Positions 9,167 to 18,796 of a stretch of DNA of 64,000 nt are shown here, in pieces. The stretch's first letter is position 1, and the number at the start of each line of letters is the position of its first letter. The stretch is from the NCBI GenBank assembly GCA_016702305.1, contig JADJEH010000002.1:743451-807450 (forward strand), given 5' to 3'. The stretch is from a bacterium (GTDB lineage: Bacteria; Electryoneota; RPQS01). The notes beneath the pieces are model-generated. The model was not told the DNA's origin, did not search any database, and worked only from the letters and a program-made list of their open reading frames with translations. The translations under genes and the position numbers were made by a program.

Positions 9167-9748
9167 TTACAATGGAACGTGTAATAGAGTCGAGCTCGTC
9201 ACGATGTGCAACGACGCCAATTCAATCCCGACCTCGCGTGATATCCGCTTGAGCCGGTCGCCGGTCGCCAAGTCAAAGGCGGAGGGATTCGTTTGTCCCG
9301 AAGGATGATTGTGTAAGAGTGAGTAGACGCGGGCGCCCAGAAGAAAAGCGGGACGCAACGCGGCATATGGTAAGACGTCAAGCGATGACACCGTGCCAGA
9401 CACTAACAACTCCGAATGCAAAAGCTGTTGTTCATCGGTCCAATACAGTCCATACAACTGCTCGAACGGCGACGTCCGCACTTTACTCGCCACGTGGTCA
9501 ATCGTCAGCGCCTGCGGCATCGCGTGCGCGGTAGACAGGCGTTGCAATGCCAACGCCGCCGCGAGCTTATGTGCTGGAGCTCGACTGATAGACAGATGAT
9601 GGCGAATCGCGTCGGCACTGCTTAGGGTCGCAATCCCTTCCCATCGCGCGCGCCGCAGATATTCCGCGCACCGCAGGCGGTCCAATTCGCTCACTTCTAT
9701 CGGTGCAAACAAATCCTCCAAGGCCTTGGTCAAATCCGCGTCGTCCAT
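9167..9748 (-). CDS. RadC-like JAB/MPN domain protein
   Basis: 193 aa, slightly shorter than RadC/YicR (~220 aa). The JAMM metal motif is intact as HNHPSGQTNPSAFD (His-x-His, then Ser and Asp), followed by the family's T..DRLKRIS helix. An N-terminal helical UPF0758-type region is present but divergent. The function of RadC proteins is unsettled; a role in DNA repair was proposed and disputed. It starts 3 nt after the metG stop, so it is the last gene of the minus-strand run from 15149. Confidence 0.83.
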   Translation of the reverse strand: MDDADLTKALEDLFAPIEVSELDRLRCAEYLRRARWEGIATLSSADAIRHHLSISRAPAHKLAAALALQRLSTAHAMPQALTIDHVASKVRTSPFEQLYGLYWTDEQQLLHSELLVSGTVSSLDVLPYAALRPAFLLGARVYSLLHNHPSGQTNPSAFDLATGDRLKRISREVGIELASLHIVTSSTLLHVPL

Positions 9749-9751
9749 GGT

Positions 9752-11677
9752 TCAGCTAATCGGCGAACCCGACGGCGCATCAGAGGGAGTTGGCAGAATG
9801 GCGAGGTCTTTCCCCCATTTGACCGCGAGCAACATGCCTTCAGACACTTCGCCGCGCAGCTTTGCCGGTTTCAGATTCGCGACGACAACGATTTGCTTGC
9901 CGACCATTTCTTCCGGCGTGTAGAACTCGGCGATTCCCGCAACAATCTGACGAGCCTGATCACCAATGCGCACTTGCAGTTTCAGCAGCTTGTCTGATCC
10001 GGCAATCCGTTCCGCTGCGACGACTTCCGCCGTGCGCAGGTCAATCTTGCGAAAGTCGTCTATGGTAATGAGCGAATCGTCAGGCGCCGGAGCTGCGGTC
10101 GCCGCCGCAGCCGGTACCGACGGTGCTTCGCCATGTACATACTCAGCCAGTGCCACTCGCACCTCCTTTTCATCCAAGCGGGGAAACAGCGCGTCGCCTT
10201 TGCGCATGCGCGCACCGACCCGAACCTGCCCCCACCGGGCATGTTCTTCCAACTTCAACATGCGCACCGGTTCGCCGATGCGCGAGAGCAGATCCACGGC
10301 CTTTCCGGGCATCACGGGATAGAGGAGCACGGCGGCAATGCGCAGCGCCTCGATGCAATTCGTGAGGACTGTCGCCGCCTGATCTCGATCTGTCTTGACC
10401 AGCGACCACGGTGCTGAGTTCTCGAAATAGCGATTCGTCGCGCGCACAAGCTGCAGCGTTTCTTCGATCAACGTGTGCCACTTCATGTCCGCCGCCCAAG
10501 CTGGTGCGTTGGCGCAGAGGGACTGCGCCATGTCCTTCAGCTCGGCGTCGGGTGTGGTCGCGGCCGGAATCGCGCCGTCAAAATGATCGCCGATCAGTTT
10601 GGCAACTCGTGAAAAGAGATTCCCGAAGTCATTCGCCAAGTCGCTATTCACGCGTTTCAGCATCGCTTCGACTGAAAAAGAGGCGTCGAGTCCTACTACC
10701 ATTTCACGCAAGAGGAAGTAGCGCACCGCGTCAACCCCGAACACTTTGATCAGCGGCTCGACGGCAATCGGCTTGCCGGACGATTTCGAGATTTTCGCGT
10801 CGCGGAAATTCCAGTAGCCATGTACGGTCAGATGCTTGAACACGGGCAAACCGGCGGCATGCAGCATGATCGGCCAGTAGATGCCGTGCGGCTTAACAAT
10901 GTCCTTTCCAATCAAATGCTCGCAGGCTTCCCACCGCGCATGCCACGATTCCTCCCGGCCGTAATCAATGCCACTCAGATAATTGAGCAGAGCGTCAAAC
11001 CAAACATACGTAACATAGTTCCGGTCGAACGGCAGTTCGATTCCCCAGCTCAATCGTTCTTTCGGTCGCGAAATGCATAGGTCTTCGAGCGGTTCACGCA
11101 AGTATCCCAGAACTTCGTTCCGATAGCGTTCAGGCCGCACGACGTCAGGATGCTGCTCGATATAGTCGCGCCACCAGTCCTGGTACTTGCTCATGCGAAA
11201 GAAGTAGTTCGACTCTTTCACTTTATCCGGAATCGTACCATGATCCGGACACTTGCCGTCCACGAGCTCTTTTTCCGTGCGGAAGCGCTCGCAGCCCGTG
11301 CAATAGAGCCCTTCATACTCGCCGAAATAGGTGTCACCTTGATCGTGGAGCTTCTGCAAAATACTCTCGACCACGGCGCGGTGATCCGGGTCGGTCGTGC
11401 GGATGAACCGATCGGGCATCACATAAAGCTGCGGCCACAAGATGCGGAATCGGCCGCTGATTTCATCCACAAAGGCCTGCGGCGTCAGATTCTTCGCCGC
11501 GGCAGCTTTGGCGATCTTATCACCGTGCTCGTCCGTCCCGGTCAGAAAATATGCGTCTTCACCGAGCAGACGCCGAAACCGCGCCGCCGTGTCCGCCAGA
11601 ATCGTGGTATAAGCTGTGCCGATGTGCGGGTCTGAGTTGACGTAGTAGATCGGCGTCGTAACGTAGTAGTGCTTCAT
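9752..11677 (-). CDS. metG: Methionyl-tRNA synthetase with C-terminal tRNA-binding domain
   Basis: 641 aa. Class I synthetase charging tRNA-Met. The HIGH signature is HIGT (residues ~18-21) and the KMSKS loop is KISKS (~296-300). A single zinc knuckle, CTGC...CPDH, is at ~126-145. The C-terminal ~110 residues form an EMAP/Trbp111-like OB domain (IDDFRKIDLRTAEVVAAE...), typical of dimeric MetRS. It is separated from the core by an Ala/Pro-rich linker. The order holB, PSP1/YaaT-like, metG resembles the holB-yaaT-metS neighbourhood of Bacillus, so the cluster is ancient. Confidence 0.96.
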   Translation of the reverse strand: MKHYYVTTPIYYVNSDPHIGTAYTTILADTAARFRRLLGEDAYFLTGTDEHGDKIAKAAAAKNLTPQAFVDEISGRFRILWPQLYVMPDRFIRTTDPDHRAVVESILQKLHDQGDTYFGEYEGLYCTGCERFRTEKELVDGKCPDHGTIPDKVKESNYFFRMSKYQDWWRDYIEQHPDVVRPERYRNEVLGYLREPLEDLCISRPKERLSWGIELPFDRNYVTYVWFDALLNYLSGIDYGREESWHARWEACEHLIGKDIVKPHGIYWPIMLHAAGLPVFKHLTVHGYWNFRDAKISKSSGKPIAVEPLIKVFGVDAVRYFLLREMVVGLDASFSVEAMLKRVNSDLANDFGNLFSRVAKLIGDHFDGAIPAATTPDAELKDMAQSLCANAPAWAADMKWHTLIEETLQLVRATNRYFENSAPWSLVKTDRDQAATVLTNCIEALRIAAVLLYPVMPGKAVDLLSRIGEPVRMLKLEEHARWGQVRVGARMRKGDALFPRLDEKEVRVALAEYVHGEAPSVPAAAATAAPAPDDSLITIDDFRKIDLRTAEVVAAERIAGSDKLLKLQVRIGDQARQIVAGIAEFYTPEEMVGKQIVVVANLKPAKLRGEVSEGMLLAVKWGKDLAILPTPSDAPSGSPIS

Positions 11678-11685
11678 AGTGTCGT

Positions 11686-13080
11686 TTATTCGTCGTCGCC
11701 CGCGTCACTGCCGCCGCCGCTTTCACTGCTTGCCGCTCCGCCTTCACCGGCGTGCCTGCGACGGCCTCCGCGCCGCCGTTTCTTACGTGCCGGTTGCCCT
11801 TCTGTGCCGGGTGCTGGCGCGGCCTGCTGCGTAGGCTCACTCTGTGGACGCGGTTGACGAGGGGGTTGCTGCGGCTGGGGCGGACGAGCTTGCGGCTGCT
11901 GTGGCGGACGCGCCTGCTGTTGTTGTGCTTGCGGCGGGCGGGGTGGACGCTCCTGCGCCGGCGGGCCTGACTGTGCCGCCGCCTCGCCAGTTGGCGCGCC
12001 ATCGGCGGGCCGTTTTTTCTTCTTCTTGCGTTTGCGCTTGGACGGTGAATCCATAGTGACCGAAACATCGGTGGAGACGTCAAGCGACTGTTCATCGTCG
12101 TCCTCAAAGTCCACCCGGAAACCGCCCTCTGCTCGCAGTGTAATTCGATTGCCCCGCAGTCCGTCGGAAGTCGGCGCAGGGGTCGCCGTCGCTGACTGGG
12201 CTTGCGGCAGTTCGGGCGAGCCGCCTTTTTTCCCGCACGTGCAGATACATTCGTTCTTCGGCATCTGCGGCCGCCAATTGGTCAGTTCGACAAACTGCTC
12301 CTTGGTATAGCGGTCGAGGGTTCCGTTGCCGTAACGCACCTGAATCTGCTCGCGCACGACGTCAAGCTTGTCCACTTCACCCATGCCCTTATCTTCGTCC
12401 TTGATCGGATGTCCGACTTTAGGACACTCGCGCTGGAAATCCCGGTAGATATCCAACTCATAGCGCAAGCAGCATTTCAGTCGTCCGCACACGCCGGACA
12501 GCTTGGACGGATTCAGCGGCAGAAACTGATCGCGCGGCATCTGCGTGGTAATCGGCTTGAACTCGGTCAAAAACGTCGCGCAGCACAGCGCGCGCCCGCA
12601 CACGCCGTAGCCGGAGATTTTCTTCGTCTCATCACGTGCTCCGATCTGCCGCAAGTCTATTCGCGTCCGAAACCGTGTTGCCAAATCGCGCACGAGATCG
12701 CGGAAGTCCACACGGCCCTCCGCGGTGAAAAAGAACGTCATCTTGCGGCCGTCCCACTGCAACTCAACGTCCACGAGTTTCATATCGAGATTGTGCCGCA
12801 GTATCTCAACTCGCGCGACCCGCTTGGCTTCGGCTTCACGCTCGCGGTTCGCTCGCAGCTTGTCAACGTCAGCTGTCTTGGCCTTGCGCACGACGACAAG
12901 TCCGGGTTTCTCGCCAGGCGGGTCCCCGGTCCGAAGTCCGACGAAAGCGACCTTGCCTAAATCCTGTCCGCGGTCTGTTGAGACCACGGCCAAGTCGCCG
13001 CGTTGAAACGGATATTGCAAAGGATTCGCAGCATACTCAGTGCGGCGACCTTTAAATTCTAATTCGAGTAGTTCGTTCAT
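11686..13080 (-). CDS. ricT: PSP1/RicT(YaaT)-like iron-sulfur protein with long low-complexity tail
   Basis: 464 aa; typical YaaT/RicT proteins are ~270-300 aa. The PSP1 core covers ~1-290. It has seven cysteines at 161, 166, 167, 198, 203, 204 and 219, arranged as two CxxxxCC blocks (GVCGRALCC, GVCGRLKCC) like those RicT uses for cluster binding. In Bacillus, RicT works with RicA and RicF, bears 4Fe-4S clusters, and affects RNase Y-dependent mRNA processing. The last ~170 residues are disordered: a KRKRKKKKKR patch, a long Pro/Gln/Arg tract, a KKRRRGGRRRH patch and a Gly/Ser/Asp end. No RicA or RicF homologue is visible in the window. It lies between holB and metG. Confidence 0.85.
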   Translation of the reverse strand: MNELLELEFKGRRTEYAANPLQYPFQRGDLAVVSTDRGQDLGKVAFVGLRTGDPPGEKPGLVVVRKAKTADVDKLRANREREAEAKRVARVEILRHNLDMKLVDVELQWDGRKMTFFFTAEGRVDFRDLVRDLATRFRTRIDLRQIGARDETKKISGYGVCGRALCCATFLTEFKPITTQMPRDQFLPLNPSKLSGVCGRLKCCLRYELDIYRDFQRECPKVGHPIKDEDKGMGEVDKLDVVREQIQVRYGNGTLDRYTKEQFVELTNWRPQMPKNECICTCGKKGGSPELPQAQSATATPAPTSDGLRGNRITLRAEGGFRVDFEDDDEQSLDVSTDVSVTMDSPSKRKRKKKKKRPADGAPTGEAAAQSGPPAQERPPRPPQAQQQQARPPQQPQARPPQPQQPPRQPRPQSEPTQQAAPAPGTEGQPARKKRRRGGRRRHAGEGGAASSESGGGSDAGDDE

Positions 13081-13089
13081 ATAGGGGAA

Positions 13090-14265
13090 TTAGGCGCGCG
13101 CCCGCTGTCCGAGCGCGCGGTGCAATTCGATCGCCAGCGCAGTCAGCACCAGCGCGGGAGTGTAGCCGGCCGAACGTGATCCGGCGGCGCGATCCACGGC
13201 GGCCATGGCTTGAACAAAATTTGCCTGTGGATAGGCGGCCGTCAACTTGGCGATCCGTTCGCGCTGCGACGGGAAGTTCAATTCAGCGGATACAACATTG
13301 GTCGCCTTCGCCGCCGCGTCCGACAAGAACAAGGCCATCAGTTCAAAGAAAGCCTCGTCAAGAAACGCGGTGTCTTCCAGCAGCTTAGTCACTTTTTCGT
13401 TGACCTTGTCCGGCGCGAGCATTGCCGCCGCCGCCAGAAACTCCACCGCCGCCTGTTCCAGCACGGCCGCTTCCATTTCCGCGAACGCCAGCGCCCGCCG
13501 CACGCTTCCGCCGGCCAAAGCGGCGGCCAGCTCGGCGGCACGAGCCTCAACTCCGGAGTCCATCAGCGCACTCCGCAGTTCTACGGTTGAGTAGGCGGAC
13601 AATTTCACCGACTGGCAGCGCGAACGCACAGTCGGCAGAACCGTTTCGAGTTGTGATGCCGTCAAGATAATCGTCGCACTGGTCGGCGGTTCTTCGATAA
13701 CCTTGAGCAGCGCGTTCTGCGCCTCCCGCAGCATCTTGTCTGCATTCAGCAGCACGAACACCGATTGCCGCGCCTGATACGGTTTGCGGTAAGCCATGTG
13801 CAGCAACTCGCGCGCATCGGCCACGCGAATCTTGGATCCCGTGGCGAGCTTTCTTCGTGCGGCTTTGCTGTCGGCTGCCGTCAACTCCGCAAGATCCGCC
13901 GGAGCATACGGATCACGTGCCAACCTTTCACGCAGTAGATTGAGCTCTTTGGGATACGTTTCACTGGCCGGAGTGTCCGAATCCTTCGGCGCGCCTGACG
14001 GCGCCACGATATGCAGGTCGGGATGGTGCAGCGTGCGCAAAGCTATGCACTGCGCGCACTGGTCGCAATACCGGTCGCCCGGCTGATCACACAGTAACAA
14101 CCGCGCGAATTCGAGGGCTACAGCACTCTTGCCGATCCCCTCCGGCCCGCTGATAAGATACGCGTGAGCTGACCGTCGTTGGCGCACGGACGCGGCCAGC
14201 CGCTGTCGGGCATCGGCGTGCCCCAGCCAGATCACGGTCTTCAGTTCTTTGCGGGCGCGAGCCAT
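13090..14265 (-). CDS. holB: DNA polymerase III subunit delta-prime
   Basis: 391 aa from ATG 14265; an in-frame alternative at 14298 would lengthen the overlap with the upstream gene. It is a clamp-loader AAA+ subunit. P-loop-like GPEGIGKS is at ~40-47. The zinc-binding cysteine cluster CDQPGDRYCDQCAQC and the arginine-finger SRC motif (TVRSRCQSV) are present. The order LytM protein-holB-ricT-metG is on one strand with ~10-nt gaps or overlaps, so it is probably one transcript. Confidence 0.92.
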   Translation of the reverse strand: MARARKELKTVIWLGHADARQRLAASVRQRRSAHAYLISGPEGIGKSAVALEFARLLLCDQPGDRYCDQCAQCIALRTLHHPDLHIVAPSGAPKDSDTPASETYPKELNLLRERLARDPYAPADLAELTAADSKAARRKLATGSKIRVADARELLHMAYRKPYQARQSVFVLLNADKMLREAQNALLKVIEEPPTSATIILTASQLETVLPTVRSRCQSVKLSAYSTVELRSALMDSGVEARAAELAAALAGGSVRRALAFAEMEAAVLEQAAVEFLAAAAMLAPDKVNEKVTKLLEDTAFLDEAFFELMALFLSDAAAKATNVVSAELNFPSQRERIAKLTAAYPQANFVQAMAAVDRAAGSRSAGYTPALVLTALAIELHRALGQRARA

Positions 14266-15149
14266 CCGAGCGGATCCTGCTTTTCTTTTCCGGACCAAAC
14301 TTCAAAATGCATCGTATATTCGGAACGGACACTGTCAAACTCAGAGCGCCCCAACAGGTCACCGGGCCGGACCGCTTGGCCCTCGACGACCCTAACATCA
14401 CTCAAACGCGCATAGACCGTGTGATGATCTCCGGAATGCTGCACGATGCATACGGTGCCGTAGCCCCGGAGCCAGCTAATCGTCGCCACCACTCCGTCCG
14501 CGACGGCGTGCACTGGCTGCGCTGACTTGTTCACGAGATCAATCCCCGGGTTCTCTGTTTCGGTATTGAACACCATGTTGCGCCGTGTCCCAAACGACCT
14601 GGACACGGAACCTTGCGCAGGCCAAGGCAGCAACCCCTTCAGCATCAAGAACGACCCTGAGGCGGGTGCGCTCGGAATGGAACGGGTATCCGCTGCAAAG
14701 CTCTCTGGATTTCGACGGGTCAACGCCGGCGCAACGGCGGGCTCAGGAGCCGCTGAAATTGCCGCGATGACTAATGTCTCGATGGTCACCAAGTCGGTAC
14801 TGGAGCGGGCCAGGGCCGCTTCGGCTGACAACCGCAACCGGTGCAAGGCCCGGTAGCGCTGTTCGGCGCGGGCCAAGTCTAAGTCTCCTGCGGTACCCCA
14901 ATGCTCCAGCCAGCGCCGCTCACGGGTTTCGGCCAACGCCGTCCGGGCCAGCAAGGCGGTCAGGGGTTGCCGTTCTGCCTCAAGAATCCCATATTGACTG
15001 TCAAGCGTATTGAGCAAAGCAGCCAAGCTGTCGGGCGCGGCGAGGAGACTGTCAGCGGAATCCGCAGACACCTGTGGCGAAAACACCGTCAGCGCACTCA
15101 TTGCCGCGATGTAAGCAATTAAATTACAAAGTCTTATCAATTTAGCCAC
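14241..15149 (-). CDS. LytM/M23-family protein with degenerate active site, EnvC-like
   Basis: 302 aa. The N-terminal hydrophobic segment (~10-28) is an export signal. A helical region follows at ~35-130, and the LytM domain is at ~172-300. Of the M23 zinc and catalytic residues, D204 (PGIDL) and H281 (TMHFEV) remain. The first ligand His is N200, the mid-domain His is R248 (VYARLS), and the first His of the HxH pair is T279. Loss of ligands is the hallmark of EnvC/NlpD-type activators of cell-wall amidases, so a regulatory rather than hydrolytic role in septum splitting is likely. It overlaps holB by ~25 nt. Confidence 0.8.
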   Translation of the reverse strand: MAKLIRLCNLIAYIAAMSALTVFSPQVSADSADSLLAAPDSLAALLNTLDSQYGILEAERQPLTALLARTALAETRERRWLEHWGTAGDLDLARAEQRYRALHRLRLSAEAALARSSTDLVTIETLVIAAISAAPEPAVAPALTRRNPESFAADTRSIPSAPASGSFLMLKGLLPWPAQGSVSRSFGTRRNMVFNTETENPGIDLVNKSAQPVHAVADGVVATISWLRGYGTVCIVQHSGDHHTVYARLSDVRVVEGQAVRPGDLLGRSEFDSVRSEYTMHFEVWSGKEKQDPLGWLAPAKN

Positions 15150-15163
15150 GATATGAATAGGCT

Positions 15164-15192
15164 AAATGATATGATAACAGTTCATTCTGCAA
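15164..15192 (-). promoter_or_regulatory. Possible promoter of the LytM-holB-ricT-metG-radC run
   Basis: On the minus strand: TTGCAG (15192-15187), 17 nt, TCATTT (15169-15164), with the ATG at 15149 very close downstream. The -10 box differs from TANNTT at one base. Confidence 0.45.
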
Positions 15193-15241
15193 GTCGCAAC
15201 AACCTAACACTGTTCGTCTAACATATTCCGGAGGAGGCCCC

Positions 15242-17192
15242 ATGATTTGGTTACTTGTCCTTTGCTTCCCCGCGCTGGCTATAGCACAGTTCGGTTTGCC
15301 ACCAGACCGGCCACTTCACGAGTTGTGCGGTCATAGCACGCAAGGCGCCGGCCGCCAGCAGTTCGCCGCGCTGGACGCTGAGAGTCTGCACACGTACGAT
15401 CAACTGCACCTGGAGTTGGACCTGCGCGTTGAGCACGCCGATGTGCCGCTGGTGGGTTATGCGACCATCACGCTGGTCGCGCGCGAATCGTTGCCCACGA
15501 TCCCGTTTAACGCCGAGGGCCTCGCCGTGACGGATGTGTGGGTGAACAACCTTGCCGTCTCGTTTGTGCACATTTTCGGATACGCTCCATGTGCAGCGCA
15601 CCGTCGCGCTCGCGGAGACGGTGGCTGTTCGTATCGCCTTTTCCGCCGAGCCTAACCCTGACTGGAACGACGTTGGCTACCAGACGGGCTGGGAGCAGGC
15701 CTATACCTTCAGCGAGCCATATGGAGCGCGGCGCTGGTACCCGTGCTGGGACCAGCCGAGTGATAAATTCAGTACTCTGCAAACGCGTGTGAATATGCCG
15801 GAGCATTGGTCGCTGGCCGCCAACGGAGCGCTCGTCAGCACCGATTATCCCGAGGCAGGTCGCAAGCGCCAGACCTACGAACATGATCGCCCGATCTCAC
15901 CCTATCTTGTCTCCATCGCGGCGGGACTGTTTGCCAAGACAGAATTCACGCAGGACAATGTGTTCTACCGCTACTACGTTTGGCCGTGGGATTCGCTGCC
16001 GGCTGCCTACGACTGGGAACGCACGCCGCAAATGACGGCTGCCTTCGTCGAGCGATTTGGTCCATACCCGTTTGCGCAATACGGCATGGCGGCGACTGAT
16101 ATCTTCGGCGGCTGGGGCGCCATGGAGCATCAGACCTTCACAACCTACGGTTTCAATCTGGTAGACAGCCTGCGCACGTTCGAAGGTATCGTCGCCCACG
16201 AACTCGCTCACATGTGGTTTGGCGATCATCTGAGTCCGGTGGACTTTCGCAATATGTGGCTGAATGAAGGGTTTGCGACATACGGCAATCTTTTGTGGGT
16301 TGAGCATCTCGGCGGCGAGAACGAGCTGCAGCGCTCGCTTGACGAATTGCGCGGTATTATCGTGGACGAGGCACGCAATCATCCGCCGCTCTATCCGGTC
16401 TACGATCCGCCGCCGGACCGGCTCTTCGGCGTGAACCAGTACTATAAGGGTGCGTGGGTTCTGCACATGCTGCGGGGCTATTTCGGACTGCCATCAGATT
16501 CCACGTTCTTCCCGATGATGCAGGCCTATGTGGACTCGTTTGCGGGCGGCACGGTCAGCACGGAGGACTTTTACAGGATCGTCAGCATGCACTATCCCGA
16601 AGATGATCTGCGGTGGTTCTTCGATCAATGGGTTTATGGTGTTGGCCACCCGGTGATTGAAGTGGCGTTTACCGAGACCGGACCGCACCAAATCACGGCC
16701 ACTGCACGGCAAGTTCAGCCATGGCCAGAGCGCTTCCGAACCTCTTTGAGCGTTGTGATCACTACGGATTCTGGTCCCTTTCACACCAGCATGCCGATCG
16801 CACCTCAAGACGTGAGTGAATTCGTCTTCGACTTGCCGGATTTGCATTCCGTTGAGCTCGCCGATTTTCAAGCGGAGCTTGTGGAAGCCTCTGCACTTCC
16901 GGTCATGAACGATCCGGCCACGCCGCTTTCTTTCTCAATCGGCGCGGCCTATCCGAATCCCTTCAACCCGAGCGTAACCATCCCGTTGGAATTGTCCCAA
17001 CACAACACGGTTACGTTGAGTCTGTTTGATCTAACAGGTCGGCAGATCGCCCAAGTCTTTTCGGGGGAACTCGATCCGGGAACCCACGACATCCAATTTG
17101 AAGCTCCCGCATCGTTAGCCGCGGGCATGTATCTTCTGCGCGCGCGCAGCGGTGCATCGTCGAGAACTCAGAAACTGCTTCTTCTCAAATAG
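15242..17192 (+). CDS. Secreted M1-family aminopeptidase with T9SS sorting domain (one frameshift)
   Basis: The protein is split between two frames. Codons from ATG 15242 (preceded by GGAGGAGG) read a signal peptide and the N-terminal M1 beta domain. From ~15572, at CACATTTTCGGAT, the sense continues in another frame to 17192; removing one base there restores ...SFVHFSDTLHVQ. The gluzincin core is intact: exopeptidase motif GAMEH (GAMEN in most relatives), zinc motif HELAHMWFGDH, and the distal Glu in WLNEGFATY. The last ~85 residues are a type A T9SS sorting domain (AYPNPFNPS..., ending KLLLLK), so the enzyme is exported and anchored or released at the cell surface. A real mutation or a sequencing error could explain the shift. 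Confidence 0.85.
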
Positions 17193-17665
17193 TGAAACTG
17201 CAAGTCGTTACCGTTGGCAAATTGCGTGAAGCCTACTTCAAGGCCGCCTGCGATGAATACGCTGGCCGCATCCGTCACTTTTTACCCTTCGATGAGTTCG
17301 AAGTACCCAGCGCAACCAGTGAAGGTGGTAACGGTACGGGCAAGGGTGCCTTGATCAGCGAGGCCGATGCCCTGCTGAAGCAGGTGCCCGCAGGTTCCAA
17401 GCTCGTTGCGCTGGACATCAAAGGTAAGCAACTGTCGTCCGAAGCCCTCTCGCAATTCTTACAGGACGAAATGCTTGCCAGCACCCATCGCTTGAGCTTC
17501 ATAATCGGCGGAGCGTGGGGGTTGGCTCCAAGTTTGTTAGATAATGCGGCGCTTCGCCTGAGTTTTTCGCCGATGACCTTTCCGCATGAGTTGGCGCGTG
17601 TTCTTTTGTACGAGCAGCTCTATCGGGCTCTAAGCCTCTGGAAAGGGCTTCCTTATCACAAGTAA
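17192..17665 (+). CDS. rlmH: 23S rRNA (pseudouridine-1915 N3) methyltransferase RlmH
   Basis: 157 aa, the normal length. SPOUT-class SAM enzyme acting on assembled 70S ribosomes. The knot region has FIIGGAWGLAPSL (SAM loop) and the C-terminal SFSPMTFPHELARVLLYEQLYRA...YHK signature. The start is GTG 17192, whose G is the last base of the upstream TAG, so the aminopeptidase and rlmH are translationally coupled. Confidence 0.95.
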   Translation: MKLQVVTVGKLREAYFKAACDEYAGRIRHFLPFDEFEVPSATSEGGNGTGKGALISEADALLKQVPAGSKLVALDIKGKQLSSEALSQFLQDEMLASTHRLSFIIGGAWGLAPSLLDNAALRLSFSPMTFPHELARVLLYEQLYRALSLWKGLPYHK

Positions 17666-17686
17666 AATAGTTAGTTACGGTGCATC

Positions 17687-17715
17687 TTGCAGGTTGGCTG
17701 GGGATTTCGTAGCTT
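17687..17715 (+). promoter_or_regulatory. Promoter of the Mrp gene
   Basis: TTGCAG (17687-17692), 17 nt, TAGCTT (17710-17715), then CTTGG. Exact TTGNNN-N17-TANNTT match, ~29 nt before ATG 17744, which supports that start over the upstream in-frame TTG. Confidence 0.6.
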
Positions 17716-17743
17716 CTTGGATTACCCACGCACAAACTTCTCT

Positions 17744-18796
17744 ATGCTGACCCCAGACCAGATTCGCGACGCGCTCAAGACGATCAAATTTCCCGGCCTG
17801 ACCCGGGACATCGTGTCCTTTGGTATTGTCAAGGACATACAAGTCCAGGACGGCACGGTGCAGGTGCACATTACCGTGGCCGCGCGCGACGAAGACACTC
17901 CGGGTAAGATTGAGGAAGCTGTAGCCAGCGCGGTCCGCGACCTGCCCGGTGTTTCTGAGGTTCAGGTGCACATGAAGTGGACGCAGCCCGCCTCGGCGCC
18001 GCAGCAGCCTCATTCGCGGCCTGCGCCGACTGGTCCTATTCTGCCGGACGTGCGCGTCAAGATCGCTGTGGCATCGGGCAAAGGCGGGGTAGGGAAGAGC
18101 ACCGTTGCGGCAGGTTTGGCGCTGATGCTTCAGGATCTCGGCTTCACGGTGGGACTGGCCGATTTCGATATCTATGGTCCCTCTGTCCCGACGCTGTTTG
18201 GCATCCACGACCGCCCGCGCGTGATTGATAACATGATTCTGCCGCTTGAACGCAACGGCATGAAACTCATGTCCATGGGATTTCTCGTTGAACCCGAGAC
18301 GCCGATGATCTGGCGCGGCCCCATGGTGCATCAGGCCGCCGAGCAGTTTCTGCGCGACGTGGCTTGGGGCGCATTGGATATTCTCATCGTAGACCTGCCG
18401 CCCGGAACGGGTGACGCGCAGATGACTCTCAGTCAACGCATACAATTGGACGGCGCAGTCATCGTCTCGACTCCGCAGGACTTGGCGTTGATTGACGCAC
18501 GCAAGGGTGTAGCGATGTTTCAGAAGCTCAATGTGCCGATCCTCGGCATCGTAGAGAATATGGCCAGCTTCACGTGCCCGCATTGCGGCGGTGAATCGCA
18601 CATCTTTGGAGTTGGCGGCGCGGAACGCGAAGCGGAACGGCTGGGGTGCGCTCTGCTCGGTCGTTTGCCGCTCGTGCCGCAATTGGTCATCGCGGCTGAC
18701 GCGGGCGACCCGATGCTGGCAATCGAAACGAACCCCGTGCTGAACTCTGTTTTTCGCGCGATGGCCCAAGCGGTCGCGCAACGCGTCGGCCTGTAA
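17744..18796 (+). CDS. mrp: Mrp/ApbC (Nbp35-type) Fe-S cluster carrier ATPase
   Basis: 350 aa. The N-terminal MIP18/DUF59 domain (~1-85, TRDIVSFGIVKDIQV) is joined by a Pro/Gln linker to a MinD-like P-loop NTPase. The deviant Walker A is ASGKGGVGKST at ~109-119. Switch II is VDLPPGTGDAQMTL. The cluster-binding CxxC lies in FTCPHCGGESHIFG. Such proteins bind and hand on 4Fe-4S clusters. A second, stand-alone MIP18 protein (SufT-like) lies 0.7 kb downstream, across bioY. Confidence 0.93.
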   Translation: MLTPDQIRDALKTIKFPGLTRDIVSFGIVKDIQVQDGTVQVHITVAARDEDTPGKIEEAVASAVRDLPGVSEVQVHMKWTQPASAPQQPHSRPAPTGPILPDVRVKIAVASGKGGVGKSTVAAGLALMLQDLGFTVGLADFDIYGPSVPTLFGIHDRPRVIDNMILPLERNGMKLMSMGFLVEPETPMIWRGPMVHQAAEQFLRDVAWGALDILIVDLPPGTGDAQMTLSQRIQLDGAVIVSTPQDLALIDARKGVAMFQKLNVPILGIVENMASFTCPHCGGESHIFGVGGAEREAERLGCALLGRLPLVPQLVIAADAGDPMLAIETNPVLNSVFRAMAQAVAQRVGL

